Shown here: positions 17,594 through 27,467 of the stretch, piece by piece
Layout: every line of letters begins with the position of its first letter
How positions within the stretch are numbered: the stretch's first letter is position 1
Assembly: GCF_017916455.1 (NCBI RefSeq)
Contig: NZ_JAFMSY010000002.1
Coordinates: 62,001 to 126,000 of the forward strand
Direction of reading: 5' to 3'
Length of the DNA stretch: 64,000 nt
Origin: Nocardioides xinjiangensis
GTDB lineage: Bacteria; Actinomycetota; Actinomycetes; Propionibacteriales; Nocardioidaceae
Position numbers and translations under genes: made by a program
The notes under the pieces: model-generated
Told to the model about the DNA's origin: nothing
The model's input: only the letters and a program-made list of their open reading frames with translations
Databases searched by the model: none

Positions 17594-18793
17594 ATGCCCG
17601 ACGAATCCGCCGGCGCGCCCGACGTGGACCTCGGCGTGCCGCTCGCGCTGGACGTCCAGCCCCTGCCGCACAGCGCGAGCGGTGAGGCCACGACCGAGAC
17701 CGACCTGTCCCGGTTGGCGCCGCCCAGCCGCCCGGCGCGGCGATGGGTGCCCAAGCGCGTCGTGGTCACCCCCGCCGCGCTCGACGAGCCGCACGGCCAG
17801 CGCGTCGTGGCTCGGGTCGAGGCGCTCGGCATCGAGGTGGAGCGGCTGCGCGCGAACCGGCTGACCGGGGTGCGGGGGGAGTCGGACCGGGAGACCTACG
17901 CGCGGGCGAAGTCGACGATGGCGATCGTGGTCAGCCCACCCAGCCGGCGTCGGCTGCAGCCCATCGCGCCGAGCGCCGACTGGCGCGTCGACCTCGCCGA
18001 GGGCTGCCCGGCGCACTGCCAGTACTGCTACCTCGCGGGCTCGTTGTCCGGGCCGCCGGTCACCCGGGTCTACGCCGACCTCGACGGCATCCTCGACGGC
18101 CTCGCCGACTACGTCGGGACCGGCACCGTCACCAGCCGCTCGGCCGCCCGCAGCGAGGAGGGGACGACGTTCGAGGCCTCGTGCTACACCGACCCGCTCG
18201 CCCTCGACCACCTCACCGGCAGCTGGCAGCGGGCGATCGAGCACTTCGGCGCCTGGGACGCGCCGGTGCAGCTGCGGTGGACCACGAAGTACGGCGACGT
18301 CGACCGCTTCCTCGACCTGCCGCACGCGGGCCGGACGCGCGTGCGCTTCAGCGTCAACTGCCTGCCCGTGACCCGGCGCTGGGAGGGTGGCACCAGCACG
18401 CTCGAGCAGCGGCTCGACGCGCTCCGCCGGCTCGCCCTCGCGGGCTACCCGGTCGGGCTGACGATCGCGCCGATCATGCCGCTGGAGGGCTGGCGCGACC
18501 ACTACGGCCACCTCCTCGACCTCGTCGAGCAGGCCGTGGCCGACGTACCGGCGCTGGACCTGACCGCCGAGCTGATCACCCACCGCTTCACCGCGTCGAG
18601 CAAGGAGGTCCTGCTCGGGTGGTACCCACGCACCACGCTGGAGATGGACGAGGCGCGACGCTCGGTCAAGCGCGGCAAGTTCGGCACGAGCAAGCACGTC
18701 TACCCCCGCGAGGTGATGGCCGAGCTGCGAACGTGGTTCGACGACGAGCTCGGCCGGCGGCTGCCGCAGTGCCGGATGCTCTACTGGACGTGA
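17594..18793 (+). CDS. SPL-family radical SAM protein (spore photoproduct lyase-like)
   Basis: 399 residues from ATG 17594, with GGGAGGG about 12 nt upstream. The radical SAM iron-sulfur motif is C138-x3-C142-x2-C145 (CPAHCQYCYLAG). A further cysteine, C197, lies in EASCYTDPLALDHLTG, the position where spore photoproduct lyases carry the hydrogen-donor cysteine. The first 90 residues are an extra region (RRWVPKRVVVTPAALDEPHG). Classical SPL reverses the thymine dimer of UV-irradiated endospores; this actinobacterium is not expected to make such spores, so the substrate may be another DNA lesion. Confidence 0.82.
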   Translation: MPDESAGAPDVDLGVPLALDVQPLPHSASGEATTETDLSRLAPPSRPARRWVPKRVVVTPAALDEPHGQRVVARVEALGIEVERLRANRLTGVRGESDRETYARAKSTMAIVVSPPSRRRLQPIAPSADWRVDLAEGCPAHCQYCYLAGSLSGPPVTRVYADLDGILDGLADYVGTGTVTSRSAARSEEGTTFEASCYTDPLALDHLTGSWQRAIEHFGAWDAPVQLRWTTKYGDVDRFLDLPHAGRTRVRFSVNCLPVTRRWEGGTSTLEQRLDALRRLALAGYPVGLTIAPIMPLEGWRDHYGHLLDLVEQAVADVPALDLTAELITHRFTASSKEVLLGWYPRTTLEMDEARRSVKRGKFGTSKHVYPREVMAELRTWFDDELGRRLPQCRMLYWT

Positions 18794-18797
18794 GGGA

Positions 18798-19406
18798 TCA
18801 CCGGCGGCCGACGACGTCGCGGGCCGCCGCCTCGACGGCCGGCAGCATCGCGTCGGCGATGACGGCGTAGCCGGCGCTCGAGGGGTGGAACCGGTCGGTG
18901 GAGAACAGTGAGGGATCCGTGCCGAACGCCCGGGAGGCTCGCTGGTCGCCGTCGGCGACGCGGCCGCCCTCGGCCAGCACGGCCGCCGACTGCCGCTCGC
19001 GCAGCACGTCGCCGGCCGCGCGGACGACGTCGCGCAGGTACGGCGGCACGTGGGGGACCGCGCTGAGGTCGGGTGCGGGTGCCACCACGACCTCGCTGCC
19101 GGCGGCGCGGAGGCGGCGTACGGCGTCGGCCAGCGCGGCCACCGCCCGGTCGACCGGCTCGCGGTGGGTGAGGTCGTTGGCGCCGATGACGACCACGGCC
19201 AGCTGCGGGGACCACCGCAGGGCGGCGTCCACCTGGGCGGCGAGCCCGGCGCTGCGGGCGCCCGGCACGGCGTACGTCGCGAGCTCGACGTCGACGCCGC
19301 GCACCACCAGGCCGTCGACCAGACGCGGACCCAGCCGTTCCCGGTCCCGGCTCGCTCCCTGTCCCCACGCGATGGAGTCGCCGAGCAGCGCGAGTCGAAC
19401 GGTCAT
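18798..19406 (-). CDS. SGNH/GDSL-type hydrolase
   Basis: 202 residues from ATG 19406 (MTVRLALLGDSIAWGQG). The catalytic serine is S11 in the GDS motif, the oxyanion block is GAND (about residue 75-78), and D171/H174 lie in STDRFHPSSAGY. It is an esterase/lipase-like enzyme of the SGNH fold with no signal peptide, hence probably cytoplasmic. An in-frame upstream ATG (19481) would add 25 Pro-rich residues without family resemblance, so the shorter start was chosen. It converges on the SPL-type gene with a 4-bp gap. Confidence 0.9.
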   Translation of the reverse strand: MTVRLALLGDSIAWGQGASRDRERLGPRLVDGLVVRGVDVELATYAVPGARSAGLAAQVDAALRWSPQLAVVVIGANDLTHREPVDRAVAALADAVRRLRAAGSEVVVAPAPDLSAVPHVPPYLRDVVRAAGDVLRERQSAAVLAEGGRVADGDQRASRAFGTDPSLFSTDRFHPSSAGYAVIADAMLPAVEAAARDVVGRR

Positions 19407-19479
19407 GTCCTCAGCAGAGCAGACCGGACCAAGGAACGGGGGGCAGGGCAGGGAGAGGGGCGGGGCCCGACCGCCATGC

Positions 19480-19501
19480 ATAATGACATAATGTCAGTTA
19501 T
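19480..19501 (+). promoter_or_regulatory. AT-rich palindrome in a 219-bp gap
   Basis: TGACAT-A-ATGTCA (19484-19496) is a perfect 13-bp palindrome, extended outwards by ATAA and (G)TTAT. It is conspicuous in this GC-rich DNA. It lies 75 bp upstream of the SGNH hydrolase start and 125 bp beyond the mmuM stop, so it may be an operator for the SGNH gene. The rest of 19407-19625 holds no gene I can support. Confidence 0.4.
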
Positions 19502-19625
19502 CGGCGATATGGCCAGGCGTGGCGGCCGCGCCCATCGTCGGCCCGAGGTGCAGCCAGCCCTGACGGGACATCGTGGAACATCGGGGTCGTCCAGTGACCC
19601 CGAACCTCCACCATCTCGGACGTGC

Positions 19626-20540
19626 TCAGCTGCCGCTGACGCGGCCGAGCGCCCGGCGCAGGGACGAGACGTCCTCGGGCCCGACGCGGCAGCACCCGCC
19701 GACGAGCCGCGCGCCGCCGGCGACCCAGCCCGCCACGTCGTCGGCGTGGAAGGCCGAACGGCCCTCCCACATGCGAGTGGCGGCGTTCCACGACTGGCCG
19801 GAGTTCGGGTAGACCACGACCGGGCGTCGAGCACCGACGAGCGGGACCGCCGTCCCCGCGTCGGCCGGCGTCGTGCAGTTCACCCCCACCGCGATCACCT
19901 CCGCCACGTCGGCGGCCATGGCGAACGCCTCCGCCAGCGGCTCGCCCGCCCGGGTCCGGCCGCCGGCGGCCGACAGCGACAGCCACGCCGGGACGCCGGT
20001 GCCGTCGAGCTCCGCCAGCACGGCCTCCACCTCGGCCAGGCACGGCACGGTCTCGACGGCCAGGACGTCCGCACCCGAGCCGACGGTCGAGGCCAGGACC
20101 TCGAGCCTCGGGCGGTGGAAGGCCCGCAACCCGGCGACGTCGAGGTCGTAGTCGCCGCGGTACTCCGAGCCGTCGGCCAGCACCGCGCCGTACGGGCCCA
20201 CCGAGGCGGCGACCCAGCCGCCCGGCGCCACGGCGTCCCGTGCCGCCGCGGCCAGCTCGACGCTGCGCCGGAGCAGGGCGGCGACCTCCCCGCGGTCCGC
20301 GCCCTGCGCGCCGAAGCCCTCGAAGGAGACCTGGTACGACGCCGTCGTGGCGACCTCGGCGCCGGCGGCGAAGAACTCCCGGTGGGCGGCCTCGACGGCC
20401 GCGGGCTCGTCACGGAGCAGCCGGGCCGACCAGAGGTCGCTGGACAGGTCGTGGCCGTGCCGCTCGAGCAGCGTGGCGAGGCCGCCGTCGAGGACGACGG
20501 CGCGCGAGGCGACGGCGTCGCGGAGGCTCGTGCGGGTCAT
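19626..20540 (-). CDS. mmuM: Homocysteine S-methyltransferase
   Basis: 304 residues. It transfers a methyl group from S-methylmethionine or S-adenosylmethionine to homocysteine. The three zinc-binding cysteines are visible: C222 in GVNCTTP and C283/C284 in GGCCRVGP. The N-terminal barrel segment VVLDGGLATLLERHG is characteristic. The start is ATG 20540. It is divergent from the Nei gene with a 63-bp gap. No SMM permease lies nearby, so the methyl donor is uncertain. Confidence 0.93.
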   Translation of the reverse strand: MTRTSLRDAVASRAVVLDGGLATLLERHGHDLSSDLWSARLLRDEPAAVEAAHREFFAAGAEVATTASYQVSFEGFGAQGADRGEVAALLRRSVELAAAARDAVAPGGWVAASVGPYGAVLADGSEYRGDYDLDVAGLRAFHRPRLEVLASTVGSGADVLAVETVPCLAEVEAVLAELDGTGVPAWLSLSAAGGRTRAGEPLAEAFAMAADVAEVIAVGVNCTTPADAGTAVPLVGARRPVVVYPNSGQSWNAATRMWEGRSAFHADDVAGWVAGGARLVGGCCRVGPEDVSSLRRALGRVSGS

Positions 20541-20603
20541 GGCGGCGAGTCTGGCACCCGAGGGGTGTGCCCGGTCCCTTGCCCGGTGGGCGAGCATCGG
20601 TGC

Positions 20604-21395
20604 GTGCCAGAGGGACACACCATCCACCGCCTCGCCCGTCGCCATGCCCGGCTGCTCGTCGGCCACCCGGTGGCCGCCGACAGCCCCCAGGGCCGCTTCG
20701 AGGACGGCGCGCGCCTGCTCGACGGCCGCATCCTCGAGCGCACGGACGCGTGGGGCAAGCACCTGTTCCACCAGTACGGCGACCTGTGGCTGCACGTCCA
20801 CCTCGGCCTCTACGGCACGTTCGACGACGGCGTGCTCCCCGCTCCCCCGGCCCGCGGCGCCCTCCGGCTCCGCCTGGTCGGCGGCGGTCACTGGCTGGAG
20901 CTGCGCGGGCCGACGGCCTGCGAGGTCCTCACCGCTGCCGAGCGCAAGCGGATCCTCGCGCGCCTGGGGCCGGACCCGCTGCGTCGCCGCCCCGACGTGA
21001 CGGCGTTCGTCACCCGCGTGCTCACCAGCCGCACGCCGATCGCCACCTTGCTGATGGACCAGTCGGTCGTGGCCGGCATCGGCAACGTCTACCGCGCCGA
21101 GGTGCTCTACCGCCACCGGCTCGACCCGTTCCGCCCGGGCCGGGACCACGACGCGGCGGTGCTCCACGCCCTGTGGGACGACCTGGTCGTGCTGATGCGG
21201 GCTGGGGTGCGCGTCGGGCGCATCATCACCACCCGGCGCGAGGACCGCGAGCGCCGCACCGGCAGCCCCCGCCGGGAGGACGCGCACTACGTCTACCGCC
21301 GCACCGGCCTGCCGTGCCGCATCTGCGGCACGCCCGTGCAGGACGCCGAGATCGCCTCGCGGCGGCTCTACTGGTGCCCGGTCTGCCAGTCCTGA
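20604..21395 (+). CDS. Fpg/Nei-family DNA glycosylase (Nei1-like)
   Basis: 263 residues from GTG 20604, giving the mature N-terminus PEGHTIHRLARRH with catalytic Pro2 and Glu3. The helix-two-turn-helix segment follows (LLMDQSVVAGIGNVYRAEVL near residue 155), and a C-terminal zinc finger has four cysteines (CRICGTP ... WCPVCQ). It resembles mycobacterial Nei1, which excises oxidised pyrimidines and has AP-lyase activity. The protein is full length and the finger is intact. Confidence 0.94.
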   Translation: MPEGHTIHRLARRHARLLVGHPVAADSPQGRFEDGARLLDGRILERTDAWGKHLFHQYGDLWLHVHLGLYGTFDDGVLPAPPARGALRLRLVGGGHWLELRGPTACEVLTAAERKRILARLGPDPLRRRPDVTAFVTRVLTSRTPIATLLMDQSVVAGIGNVYRAEVLYRHRLDPFRPGRDHDAAVLHALWDDLVVLMRAGVRVGRIITTRREDRERRTGSPRREDAHYVYRRTGLPCRICGTPVQDAEIASRRLYWCPVCQS

Positions 21396-21416
21396 CCACC
21401 GCCGGCCGCGCGCCGG

Positions 21417-22081
21417 TCAGGGCAGCAGCGCCTGCACGGCCGCCGGGTCCTCGACGTGGGCGTTGTGACCCAGCCCGGGCAGCGTCACCGGGTCGGCGAC
21501 CAGCGCGGCGAGCTCCGCGTGGCTGACCATCGGGTCGTGCTCGCCGCGCGCCAGCACCACCGGGCAGTCGACGGCCGCCAGCAGGGCCGGCACGTCCGGC
21601 ACGCCGACGCCGAAGGTGCGCGGGTCCTGGGCGAGCCGCCAGCCGCTCCCCTCCCCCACCACCGCGGTGCCGACCGCGGGGTCGTCGGGAGCGACGAGGC
21701 CCGCGAGCCCGGAGACGCGGAGGAACCGCTCGGCGGCCTCCTCCCGGGTCGCGTACGTCGCCACCGGGCGCTGCGCCACCGCAGCCGCACGTGCCACGTC
21801 ATCGGGCGACCAGGCCACCTTGATCCCGAGGCCCACGACGCCCGCCACCCGCTCCGGGGCCATGGCGGCAAGCGCCAGGGCGACGACCCCGCCCATCGAG
21901 TGCCCGACCAGCGGCACCGGGCCGTCGAAGCGCTCGAGCAGCGGGCGCACCGCGTCGGCGCACCGCTCGAAGGAGTACGTCGGCTCCCAGGGCGCGGTCC
22001 CGTGACCGGGCAGGTCGGGCGCGACGCCGTCGTAGCCGCGCCACACCGCGCCCGTGGCGCCGAGGCCGTGCAGCAGCAGCA

Positions 22082-22082
<1 letters not shown>
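21417..22082 (-). CDS. Alpha/beta hydrolase
   Basis: 221 residues. It has the nucleophile elbow GHSMGG with S62, an N-terminal LLLHGLGATGAVW oxyanion segment, an acid in GEHDPM and the histidine in GLGHNAHVED. The ATG at 22082 overlaps the stop of the UvrA-like gene by one base (TGATG), so the two are co-translated. The N-terminus is unusually short for the fold (the HGxG motif begins at residue 5). The substrate is unknown; the tight coupling with a UvrA-like ATPase suggests a shared function. Confidence 0.88.
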
Positions 22083-24442
<2,360 letters not shown>

Positions 24443-24629
24443 GCTGCGCTCTCCCCGTCGTCCTTCGGCCCTCGAGCCGTCGAGCCCTCGAGCCGTCCGC
24501 CCGCCGGGTCGCTGCCCGCCCCGCGGCTGCGGGCCATCCTGCCAGTACGACGGCCGGGCGGGCAGGAGTGTGACCGCACCCGCCCGGCGGGATGAGGTGA
24601 GGGTTTGTCCACCGTGCGAGGGTCGAAGC

Positions 24630-25112
24630 ATGACGACACACGACGACCAGATCTCGACCGTTGCGGAGCTCATGCGGGCCACCGACATCGCCGTGCTGAC
24701 CTACGTGTCGCTCGACGGCGCCCTCGTCTCCACGCCCATGGCCACGCGTGACTTCACCGATCCCGGCACCATGTGGTTCCTCACCGAGCGCGACACCGAC
24801 AAGGTCCGTGCGATCCAGGCCGACCCGCGCGTCAACGTCACCTACCACGGCGACAACGGCTGGGTCTCCCTCAGCGGCACCGCGACGGTCAGCGACGACC
24901 GGGCGAAGGTCGCGGAGCTGTGGGACGCCTCCGCCGACACGTGGATGTCCGGTGGTCCCGAGGACGCCGCCAACGTGGCGCTGCGCGTCGAGGGCGCGAC
25001 CGCGGAGTACTGGGAGTCGCCCGGCAAGGCCACCGCTGCCGTGCAGCTGGTGAAGGGGCTGGTGAGCAACAGCCGCCCCGACATGGGCGACAACGACACC
25101 GTCGAGCTCTGA
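24630..25112 (+). CDS. Pyridoxamine 5'-phosphate oxidase-like (general stress 26) protein
   Basis: 160 residues from ATG 24630. The flavin-binding split-barrel fold is shown by DIAVLTYVSLDGALVSTPMA, then MWFLTERDTDKVRAIQADPR and VSLSGTATVSDDRAKVAELW. It resembles the general-stress-protein-26 branch rather than true PdxH, so it is probably an FMN- or F420-binding protein of unknown reaction. GAGGGT lies 6 nt upstream as a weak -10. It is followed after 19 bp by the SRPBCC gene on the same strand. Confidence 0.85.
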   Translation: MTTHDDQISTVAELMRATDIAVLTYVSLDGALVSTPMATRDFTDPGTMWFLTERDTDKVRAIQADPRVNVTYHGDNGWVSLSGTATVSDDRAKVAELWDASADTWMSGGPEDAANVALRVEGATAEYWESPGKATAAVQLVKGLVSNSRPDMGDNDTVEL

Positions 25113-25131
25113 CCAGAGCCCGGCTGCCGAC

Positions 25132-25926
25132 ATGCTCGTCGAGGCACACGGACCCGCACCCGCCAGCGACGTCTGGCGTCGGTTCACCGAGCCGGACGCC
25201 TGGCCCGGCTGGGCGCCGCAGATGAGGAGCGTGGAGGCCGACGACGCGGTGCTGGCCCCCGGCACGCGCGGCCGCGTCCACGGCCCGGCCGGCGTGGCGG
25301 TCGACTTCCGGATCCTCGACGTCGACCACGAGCTGCGGTCGTGGTCGTGGAGCGTGGGTCGCGGTCGGGCAGCCGTGCGGATGGATCACCACGTGCTGCC
25401 CGCCCCGGACGGCGGCAGCCGGGCCGTGCTCCGGGTGCCGGGGTCGGCGGCGACCGTGCTCCAGCCGTACCGCCTCCCGGCGGTCGCGGCGCTGCGGCGG
25501 CTGGTGCGGGCCACGACCGGCGGGGAGGCGCCCGCCGAGGCGGTCGCGTCGTTCGACTTCGCGTTCGCGCCGGCGTACGCCCTCGCCGGCCGCGCGTTCG
25601 GCGTGACGCCGAGCACCACGACCGTCGAGGTGGGCCCGCAGTGGCTCTACGTGCGCTACGGGCCCTGGCGGCTCGTCACCCCCCGCAGCAACGTGGCCTC
25701 CGCCGAGGTGACCGGCGACTTCCGGTGGATCCGCACGGCCGGCCCACCGCACCTGTCGCTGAGCGACCGCGGCGTCTCCTTGACCACCAACGGCGAGCGC
25801 GCCCTCTGCGTGACGTTCCACGAGCCGGTGCCCGCCATCGACCCCACGGCGACGATCACCCATCCCGGCGCGACGCTGGCGGTGGCCGAGCCCGAGCGGC
25901 TGGCAGCGGCGCTCGGTCTCGCGTGA
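25132..25926 (+). CDS. SRPBCC (START-like) domain protein
   Basis: 264 residues. Residues 1-105 form an SRPBCC-type domain (MLVEAHGPAPASDVWRRFTE, then WPGWAPQMRSVEADDAVLAP). Residues 160-264 form a separate beta-rich part (VEVGPQWLYVRYGPWRLVTP, then SVSLTTNGERALCVTF) that I do not recognise. Such proteins bind hydrophobic ligands; no catalytic residues are evident. It overlaps nothing and ends one base before the convergent YcaQ-like gene. Confidence 0.75.
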   Translation: MLVEAHGPAPASDVWRRFTEPDAWPGWAPQMRSVEADDAVLAPGTRGRVHGPAGVAVDFRILDVDHELRSWSWSVGRGRAAVRMDHHVLPAPDGGSRAVLRVPGSAATVLQPYRLPAVAALRRLVRATTGGEAPAEAVASFDFAFAPAYALAGRAFGVTPSTTTVEVGPQWLYVRYGPWRLVTPRSNVASAEVTGDFRWIRTAGPPHLSLSDRGVSLTTNGERALCVTFHEPVPAIDPTATITHPGATLAVAEPERLAAALGLA

Positions 25927-25927
25927 C

Positions 25928-27061
25928 TCAGGCGCGAACGGGCTCCAGGCCCAGCCACGCGGCGAGGGCGTCGACCTCGGCGTCGACCCGCCGTCGCCGG
26001 GCGGAGGACCAGTCGCCGTCCTCGTGCACGGCGTCCACGAGCAGCACGCCGCCCTCGCGGTCGGCCGTGGCGTCGACCTTGCCCACCAGCTCGTCGCCGT
26101 CGAGGACCGGCATGGCCCAGTAGCCCCACCGCCGCCTCGCTGCGGGCTTGTACATCTCCAGCTGGTAGTCGAAGCCGAACAGCTCCTCCATCCGCCTCCG
26201 GTCGAAGATGAGGCGGTCGAGCGGCGACAGGACCGCCGCTCGGCCCTCGAAGTCGTCGAGGTCCGCCAGGCGCTCCGGGTCGACCCGCCAGCGACCGCGT
26301 ACGCCCTCGACGCGCGCGCCGACGCCGGTGTTCCGCACGTCGAACGGCTCCTGCCAGGCCTCGATGGCGCGGGGACGGGCGATGCCGAAGGCGCGGAGCC
26401 GCCGCGCGGCCAGGATGCGGTGGGCCTCCTCGGCGGGCACGGCGGGGTCGCCGGGGTGCACCCTCGAGGCGAGGTCCCACCGCCGCTCGCGGCCCTCGCG
26501 GGAGGCGACGGCCACCTCACCACGTGCCTCCATGTACTCGAGGAGCTTCATCACGTTCTTGCTGTCGGTCCAGCCGGTCGACCGCCACGGCACCTCGCAG
26601 CTGTCCGGCAGGTCCCGGGCCGGGGTGGGGCCCTCGGCGCGCAGCACCGCCAGGATCTCCCGTCGGCACCCGTCGTTGGCGGCGACCCAGTCGCGGAGCT
26701 CCTCCTGCCACTCCCTCAGCGGGGGACGCCCGGGCCAGGACTCCATGTCGGCCCGGAACAGCGCGACGTCCTCGCTGGGGCGCAGCATCCCCGCAAGCTC
26801 GACGACCGCGCCGTCACCCACCAGCTCCTCGAGGTCCTCGGGCTCGTACCCCTCCCCCAGCCGCGTCCACAGGGCGAGGTCGGCGTGCCGGGCGACCACC
26901 TGGGTCAGGTCGACCTGCAGGAACCCGAGGTGGCGCACGGTGTCCAGCACGTCGGTCGGCCTGTCGGCCGCGAGCAGCTGCGCGCGTACGGCGATCCGCC
27001 GGGCCTGCCGCGGCGACAGCGTGACCTCGCCCCGCGCATCGGCTCCCCCGTCGGCTCCCAT
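25928..27061 (-). CDS. YcaQ/AlkX-type winged-helix DNA glycosylase
   Basis: 377 residues of the crosslink-repair DNA glycosylase family (AlkZ/AlkX). The N-terminal winged-helix array contains GFLQVDLTQVVARHADL with Q49-V-D51, the Q-phi-D signature of the YcaQ/AlkX branch, as opposed to the Q-phi-Q of AlkZ. These enzymes remove alkylated or crosslinked bases without base flipping. The C-terminal domain (GYWAMPVLDGDELVGKVDAT) is typical. TAGGAT lies 6 nt before ATG 27061, indicating a leaderless transcript. Confidence 0.88.
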   Translation of the reverse strand: MGADGGADARGEVTLSPRQARRIAVRAQLLAADRPTDVLDTVRHLGFLQVDLTQVVARHADLALWTRLGEGYEPEDLEELVGDGAVVELAGMLRPSEDVALFRADMESWPGRPPLREWQEELRDWVAANDGCRREILAVLRAEGPTPARDLPDSCEVPWRSTGWTDSKNVMKLLEYMEARGEVAVASREGRERRWDLASRVHPGDPAVPAEEAHRILAARRLRAFGIARPRAIEAWQEPFDVRNTGVGARVEGVRGRWRVDPERLADLDDFEGRAAVLSPLDRLIFDRRRMEELFGFDYQLEMYKPAARRRWGYWAMPVLDGDELVGKVDATADREGGVLLVDAVHEDGDWSSARRRRVDAEVDALAAWLGLEPVRA

Positions 27062-27067
27062 GGCGCG

Positions 27068-27073
27068 ATCCTA
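27068..27073 (-). promoter_or_regulatory. Predicted -10 hexamer TAGGAT for the YcaQ-like gene
   Basis: On the minus strand TAGGAT lies 6 nt before ATG 27061. Confidence 0.45.
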
Positions 27074-27251
27074 GGCGGCGAGGGACCGTGCGGAGGCACC
27101 GCGCGCACGGGCCAGCCGGCATGGCCCGAACGGGTCATTCCTGCCCCAGATCGGTCGATCGCGGCGGTGTTCGCGCCCTCGGGGCGTCATCGGGTGTCAC
27201 CGTGGACGTCACGTGGAGGACATCGCGAAGACACCGACCTGTGGGGGCCGC

Positions 27252-27398
27252 ATGTGGGACACCGTCGAGACCAGCACGGACCACCTCTCGCACGACCTGC
27301 CGTGCGCCGGGTGCGGACACGGGCGGCACACCTACCTGCCGTGCTCCGACACCTGCGACTGCGCGCACGGGCGCGACCGGGTGCTCACCACCACCTGA
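27252..27398 (+). CDS. Cys/His-rich micro-protein of 48 residues
   Basis: ATG 27252 to TGA 27396-27398. The product contains CAGCGHGRHTYLPCSDTCDC, with five cysteines and two histidines in 20 residues, suggesting a small zinc or metal site. A GTG at 27213 would add 13 residues; neither start has a strong ribosome site. It stands alone between a minus-strand glycosylase and a minus-strand phosphatase gene, and its stop lies in a 12-bp tandem repeat. No function is known to me. Confidence 0.55.
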   Translation: MWDTVETSTDHLSHDLPCAGCGHGRHTYLPCSDTCDCAHGRDRVLTTT

Positions 27399-27434
27399 CG
27401 CACCACCTGACGCACCACCTGACGCACCACGCGA
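27387..27434 (+). repeat. 12-bp tandem repeat, about four units
   Basis: Units ACCACCACCTGA, CGCACCACCTGA, CGCACCACCTGA and CGCACCACGCGA run head to tail. The first unit contains the micro-protein stop codon and each of the next two repeats an in-frame TGA. Slippage here would alter only the 3' untranslated region. It ends about 34 bp before the stop of the phosphatase gene on the other strand. Confidence 0.85.
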
Positions 27435-27467
27435 CCCACCACCGGGGACGTCCCGGCCGCGCGGTCC

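Noticed and set aside
19498-19614. A 38-codon minus-strand frame (MVEVRGHWTTPMFHDVPSG...) after mmuM
   Set aside because: Third-position GC is lower than in real genes here and no family or ribosome site supports it; it may be a remnant.
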